Part shown: in pieces, positions 60,300-64,000 of the stretch | How the letters are laid out: every line of letters begins with the position of its first letter | Position numbering within the stretch: the first letter of the stretch is position 1 | Assembly (NCBI GenBank): GCA_002381565.1 | Contig: DFWZ01000021.1 | Span: 11,367 to 75,366, forward strand | Direction: 5' to 3' | DNA: 64,000 bases | From: Gallionella sp. UBA4121 | GTDB lineage: Bacteria; Pseudomonadota; Gammaproteobacteria; Burkholderiales; Gallionellaceae | Made by a program: the position numbers and the translations under genes | Notes under the pieces: generated by a model | Seen by the model: only the letters and a program-made list of their open reading frames with translations | What the model was told of the DNA's origin: nothing | Databases searched by the model: none

Positions 60300-62995
60300 G
60301 CGCCCGGAGAATCCCCGAACAACTTAACCCACAATTTCAAACTGGCGCTGATGTCAATCTCACCCTGTTCAACACGGCAGGGGGACGCGTCATTGAGTCT
60401 CATGCGATGCTGAGTCTGGCGCAGGATGCGGTACAGGGCACGAACCTGTTCAGACAGGGCAGAATCGATCAGACCCAGTTCAGCCGCCAGCTTCAGCAAG
60501 GCCAGATTGCCGACATTGGCAGCAAGCTGCGGATATTGGTGGGCGTAAGCCAACACCAGGTATTGCACCATAAATTCGATATCCACCATACCGCCGCTGT
60601 CGTGCTTGATGTCAAACAGTTGACTGTTGTTTGGATGACCGTCGTGCATCTTCTGTCGCATGCCGGCAATTTCGCCGCGCAATTTCACCAAATCGCGCGG
60701 CAGCCTTAACACCTGCTGACGAATGCCTTCAAATGCCGCACCTACCTGCCTGTCACCCGCACTAAAGCGCGCGCGGGTCAGCGCCTGATGCTCCCAGACC
60801 CAGGCCTGGGTCAGCTGATAGTCGCTAAATGCCTCAACTGAACTCACCAGCAAGCCGCTCGCTCCGTCCGGGCGCAGACGCAAATCGGTCTCATACAGAC
60901 GCCCCGAGGCCGTGTAGCTGCCCAGCATGGCATTGATGCTCTTGCCCAGCCGCGCATAGTTGTCCTGCGCGTCCGGATGATCGTCATCGTACAAGAAAAT
61001 CATGTCAATATCGGAGGCATAGCCCATTTCCTTGCCGCCCAGCTTGCCATAGGCGATGATGGCAAAGCGTGCATGATCCGTATGCCGGCGGCGCGCAGTC
61101 GACCAGCATAGCTCCAGTACATGGCCCAGCATCAGGTCGGCCAGGTCGCTCAAATGATCGCTGAGTTTTTCCAGCGGCAACAAACCCTGCAGATCCATCG
61201 CCAGTAAATAGAACACCTGTTCCTGCTGAACATGGTGCAATATTTCCAGCTGCCGCTCAGCATCATTTCCACGCAACCGCGCCTGCAAATCGAGATCGAC
61301 TTGCGGCCACTGAGGCGGCTGATACAACTCGCGCGCATCCAGCAACTCATCAAACAATGCCGGATGCCGGGTCAGGTAGTCGGCCGCCCAGCTGCTGGCG
61401 GAGAGCAGCCGGGTCAGGCGCGCCAGCGCTGCCGGATATTCGGCCAGGAATGCCAGGTATGAAACGCGGCGGCTGATTGCATCCGTCAAAGTCAGCAGCC
61501 GTGACAAGGTTGCATCAGGATCGCTGTATTGTGCGGCAAGCGTGATGAATTGCGGAATCAGCTCATCCACCCGCAGCCTGCCAAGATCAGACAACTGGCG
61601 GTAGCGCAGGCTGCCGCGCAGTTGCAACAGACGCTCTGCACTCGCGGCGGAAAAACCCAGATTTTCCAGCCCCAGCGCCAGCTCGTCGCGGGTAATGTCT
61701 TCACGCCACAGCAAATTTTGCTCCAGATCGGGGGAACCGAAAATCTGCTCGAATTGCAAGCTGACCTGCGCACGATGACGTTCCAGCTCATGCAACAGCG
61801 CCGCATAATCGGCATAACCCATCGCTTCAGCCATGATTTGTCTGTCTTCATCACCCGAAGGCAAGGCCTGAGTCTGCTGGTCGTCCAGATATTGCAAGCG
61901 GTGTTCGAGGTTGCGCAGGAAGATATAGGCCGCATCCAGATCCGCCGCCACCTGTGCCGGCAGCTGTCCGTTTTGGGCCAGTTGTTTGAGCACGCGTTGT
62001 GTGGGAAGTATGCGCAGCCTGTCATCCTGTCCGCCGCGTATCAACTGGAACACCTGGGCTGCGAATTCGATTTCCCGTATCCCGCCGGGGCCTAACTTGA
62101 TATTGTCCAGCCGGTCCCGGCGCCGGACTTCCTGGCGAATCTGCGCGTGCAGTTTACGCATCGAATCAATCGCGCCATAGTCGAGGTACTTCCTGAACAC
62201 GAAAGGCTGATAAAGTTCTTTTAATTCAGCAATATAACTGTAAGATACCGGGGATACGACCCGCGCCTTGATCCAGGCATAGCGTTCCCATTCGCGCCCC
62301 TGGGTGATCAGATACTCTTCCAGCGCGGCGAAACTCATCACCAGCGGGCCGCTGTCGCCATAGGGACGCAGGCGCATATCCACGCGAAACACGTAACCGT
62401 CGCCCGTGGCCTCATTGATAATATTGATCAGGCGGCGACCCAGTCTTGTGAAGAACTCATGATTGCTGAGCTTGCGCGGCCCATCCGTCTCACCGTCTTC
62501 TGCATACAGAAAAATCAGGTCGATATCCGACGAAACATTCAACTCCCCGCCGCCCAGCTTGCCCATGCCGATGACTAGCATCTCCTGTGCTGCGTTGCTG
62601 GCAGCACCTATCGGGCGGCCGAACTGAACCGAGAGTGATTGCATCAGGCAGGCCTGCGAATGTTGCAGCACAACTTCCGCAAGCGCGGTCATGGCCTGCA
62701 TCACTTCGTTTAAATCGCCGAGGCCGTTCAGGTCCCGCAGAATCAGCTTGACCATCACCTTTTTGCGCAGCTGGCGCACCGCGCGCGCCAGCTGCGCCTC
62801 ATCGGACAAATCAACTCCGTGCTGTTGCAATAACCTCTCGATTTCATCACGACTGCACGGGGTCGTGTAATTTTCCTGCACCCAGCTCAATAACGCCGGC
62901 TCGGCTTCCAGCACGCGCCTGGCATAACGGCTGCAGCGCATCGTTTTTTGCAACATGTCCGAAAAGGTCACCTGTTGCGAGTTTTGAGTATTCAT
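60296..62995 (-). CDS. glnE: Bifunctional glutamine synthetase adenylyltransferase
   Basis: Adenylylates and deadenylylates glutamine synthetase in nitrogen control. 899 residues with two nucleotidyltransferase domains: GELNVSSDIDLIFLYAEDGE in the first half and GGKEMGYASDIDMIFLYDDDHP in the second; also KLGPGGIREIEFAAQVFQLIRGG and the matching DIKHDSGGMVDIEFMVQYLVL. Ends convergent with uup. Confidence 0.97.
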   Translation of the reverse strand: MNTQNSQQVTFSDMLQKTMRCSRYARRVLEAEPALLSWVQENYTTPCSRDEIERLLQQHGVDLSDEAQLARAVRQLRKKVMVKLILRDLNGLGDLNEVMQAMTALAEVVLQHSQACLMQSLSVQFGRPIGAASNAAQEMLVIGMGKLGGGELNVSSDIDLIFLYAEDGETDGPRKLSNHEFFTRLGRRLINIINEATGDGYVFRVDMRLRPYGDSGPLVMSFAALEEYLITQGREWERYAWIKARVVSPVSYSYIAELKELYQPFVFRKYLDYGAIDSMRKLHAQIRQEVRRRDRLDNIKLGPGGIREIEFAAQVFQLIRGGQDDRLRILPTQRVLKQLAQNGQLPAQVAADLDAAYIFLRNLEHRLQYLDDQQTQALPSGDEDRQIMAEAMGYADYAALLHELERHRAQVSLQFEQIFGSPDLEQNLLWREDITRDELALGLENLGFSAASAERLLQLRGSLRYRQLSDLGRLRVDELIPQFITLAAQYSDPDATLSRLLTLTDAISRRVSYLAFLAEYPAALARLTRLLSASSWAADYLTRHPALFDELLDARELYQPPQWPQVDLDLQARLRGNDAERQLEILHHVQQEQVFYLLAMDLQGLLPLEKLSDHLSDLADLMLGHVLELCWSTARRRHTDHARFAIIAYGKLGGKEMGYASDIDMIFLYDDDHPDAQDNYARLGKSINAMLGSYTASGRLYETDLRLRPDGASGLLVSSVEAFSDYQLTQAWVWEHQALTRARFSAGDRQVGAAFEGIRQQVLRLPRDLVKLRGEIAGMRQKMHDGHPNNSQLFDIKHDSGGMVDIEFMVQYLVLAYAHQYPQLAANVGNLALLKLAAELGLIDSALSEQVRALYRILRQTQHRMRLNDASPCRVEQGEIDISASLKLWVKLFGDSPGA

Positions 62996-63043
62996 ATAAG
63001 GGGCTTCACGTTAGAATGCGCATTGTCTTACGATTACTGGCCG

Positions 63044-63124
63044 GTGGCTAGTAGCTAGTCGCGGGTAGCTAGTTCAATCAAAACACGATCACCAACCAGT
63101 CACTAACGACAGGCAGCCAATAAC
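63044..63124. repeat. Short TAGCTAG-rich repeat between glnE and the YhdP gene
   Basis: GGTGGCTAGTAGCTAGTCGC, then GGGTAGCTAGTTCAATCA and a CCAGTCACTAACGAC part. Similar in style to the repeat at 41209-41272. It forms most of the divergent promoter region. Confidence 0.5.
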
Positions 63125-63131
63125 TGAACTC

Positions 63132-64000
63132 ATGCTGAACTCACTTCCCGTTCGCCTACTTTGGCACAGCTTAAACTGGTTGACGCGCATCACGATTGTG
63201 GTGGCGGCGGTGACGGCTTTAGTATGCGCGGCCACCATCGTCACGCTGCGCTACTGGCTGCTGCCGGATATTGAACAGTTCCACGACAGAATCACCGCTT
63301 CAATTTCAACGGCAATGGGCAATCCGGTCAGCATCGGCAAGATCAAGGGTGACTGGGACGGCCTGCACCCCCATCTGAGTTTTAACGATGTGCGCATTCT
63401 GGACAACGAAGGTCAGCCTGCTCTTGTCTTGCCGAGCATCGACGCCAGCGTATCATGGCTATCCTTGCTGGCCGCCGAATTGCGCCTGTCCAGTCTGGAA
63501 ATTGACCGCCCGGAACTGCTGATACGCCGCGACCACCTTGGACATATTTTTATCGGCAGCGTCGCACTCGCAACAGGCGGCACAAACAACGATCTGTCCA
63601 ACTGGCTGTTGCACCAGTCGCGCATGGTGGTGCGCAATGCCGTCATCGTCTGGCTGGATGAGCAGCGTGGCGCCCCTCCGCTGGTGCTGGACCAGGTCAA
63701 CCTGCGCATCGAAAACCTGTTCAACCATCACCAGTTTGCACTGCGTGCCGTACCGCCTGCTGAACTGTCAACACCGCTGGATGTGCGCGGTGATTTTTAC
63801 GGGAGGCATTTTAACAAGCCGGATAAATGGCGCGGGCAACTGTTTGCCCAGATTGATCACACCGACATACTGGCATGGCGCCCCTGGTTGACATTACCCC
63901 CCCAGCTGAGCCAGGGACGTGGTGCATTGCGAACCTGGCTGGGACTGGAAAAAGGCAAGATCACCCAGTTTACGGCTGATCTGGCATTGCGCGACGTGGC
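63132..64000 (+). CDS. YhdP family protein (3' end cut by window)
   Basis: The first 289 residues are visible: membrane helix (ITIVVAAVTALVCAATIVTLRYWLLP) then SISTAMGNPVSIGKIKGDWDGLHPHLSFNDVRILDNEG. This is the AsmA-like/DUF3971 start of the large YhdP family (about 1,250 residues), which transports phospholipids toward the outer membrane. ATG 63132. Divergent from glnE. Confidence 0.9.
   Translation, partial: MLNSLPVRLLWHSLNWLTRITIVVAAVTALVCAATIVTLRYWLLPDIEQFHDRITASISTAMGNPVSIGKIKGDWDGLHPHLSFNDVRILDNEGQPALVLPSIDASVSWLSLLAAELRLSSLEIDRPELLIRRDHLGHIFIGSVALATGGTNNDLSNWLLHQSRMVVRNAVIVWLDEQRGAPPLVLDQVNLRIENLFNHHQFALRAVPPAELSTPLDVRGDFYGRHFNKPDKWRGQLFAQIDHTDILAWRPWLTLPPQLSQGRGALRTWLGLEKGKITQFTADLALRDV

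Noticed and set aside
1..64000. CRISPR arrays or known defence islands
   Set aside because: No regularly spaced direct repeats and no cas, restriction, Abi or retron genes; only three toxin-antitoxin pairs.

Overview
The window looks like a chromosome segment of a betaproteobacterium, most likely a member of the Nitrosomonadales (Gallionellaceae/Sulfuricella type). This is inferred from the protein flavour, from gene orders such as exbB-exbD-lpxK-trm112-kdsB-adk, and from the moderate GC content. There is no rRNA or other direct taxonomic marker. No CRISPR array, intact insertion sequence or complete prophage is visible.

Layout. 1-3.5 kb: the gspC-gspD end of a type II secretion operon, then a small outer-membrane barrel. 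3.6-12 kb: a TamA-like relic, a YihY membrane protein, catalase, cardiolipin synthase, the CbpA/CbpM chaperone pair and an AsmA-family protein. 11.9-17.8 kb: a five-gene efflux operon (MarR regulator, NodT-type outer-membrane factor, FUSC pump, DUF1656 protein, HlyD adaptor) facing a small exported protein across a promoter region in which the whole promoter-operator is duplicated in inverted orientation. 17.8-22.5 kb: a gene-poor accessory stretch downstream of tRNA-Asn, with secreted orphans, a ParE-type toxin-antitoxin pair, direct repeats and DnaA-box elements.

22.8-33.7 kb: UDP-glucose dehydrogenase (plus strand) faces away from a complete 4-amino-4-deoxy-L-arabinose (Ara4N) lipid A modification locus on the minus strand (arnT, an SMR flippase, arnB, a VapBC pair, arnC, separate arnA formyltransferase and dehydrogenase genes, arnD, then an HDOD protein). 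Most joints of this locus carry short inverted-repeat elements, and some repeats run into coding sequence. 33.8-49.8 kb: housekeeping and signalling genes: an orphan GspE/PilB ATPase, xseA, exbBD-lpxK-trm112-kdsB-adk, a GlcG-like protein, H+-pyrophosphatase, a PAS-GGDEF-EAL protein, uvrB and a 36-residue membrane peptide. 50-54.5 kb: a YadG/YadH-type ABC exporter, two small unknowns and a SelO AMPylase. 54.6-57.7 kb: a decayed integrative element downstream of tRNA-Arg(CCT), with HigBA, AlpA, small phage-type genes, an unknown 259-residue protein and only the tail of a tyrosine integrase. 57.7-64 kb: peroxiredoxin, Uup, GlnE and the start of a YhdP protein.

The most interesting signals are non-coding. 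(i) A 255-bp element with three DnaA boxes occurs twice at equal length and once as a shortened copy. (ii) A promoter-operator is duplicated in divergent orientation between the MarR operon and a small exported protein. (iii) Several repeat families have been absorbed into coding sequence (ugd, arnC/arnA, selO). All function calls come from reading the sequence; no database search was run.
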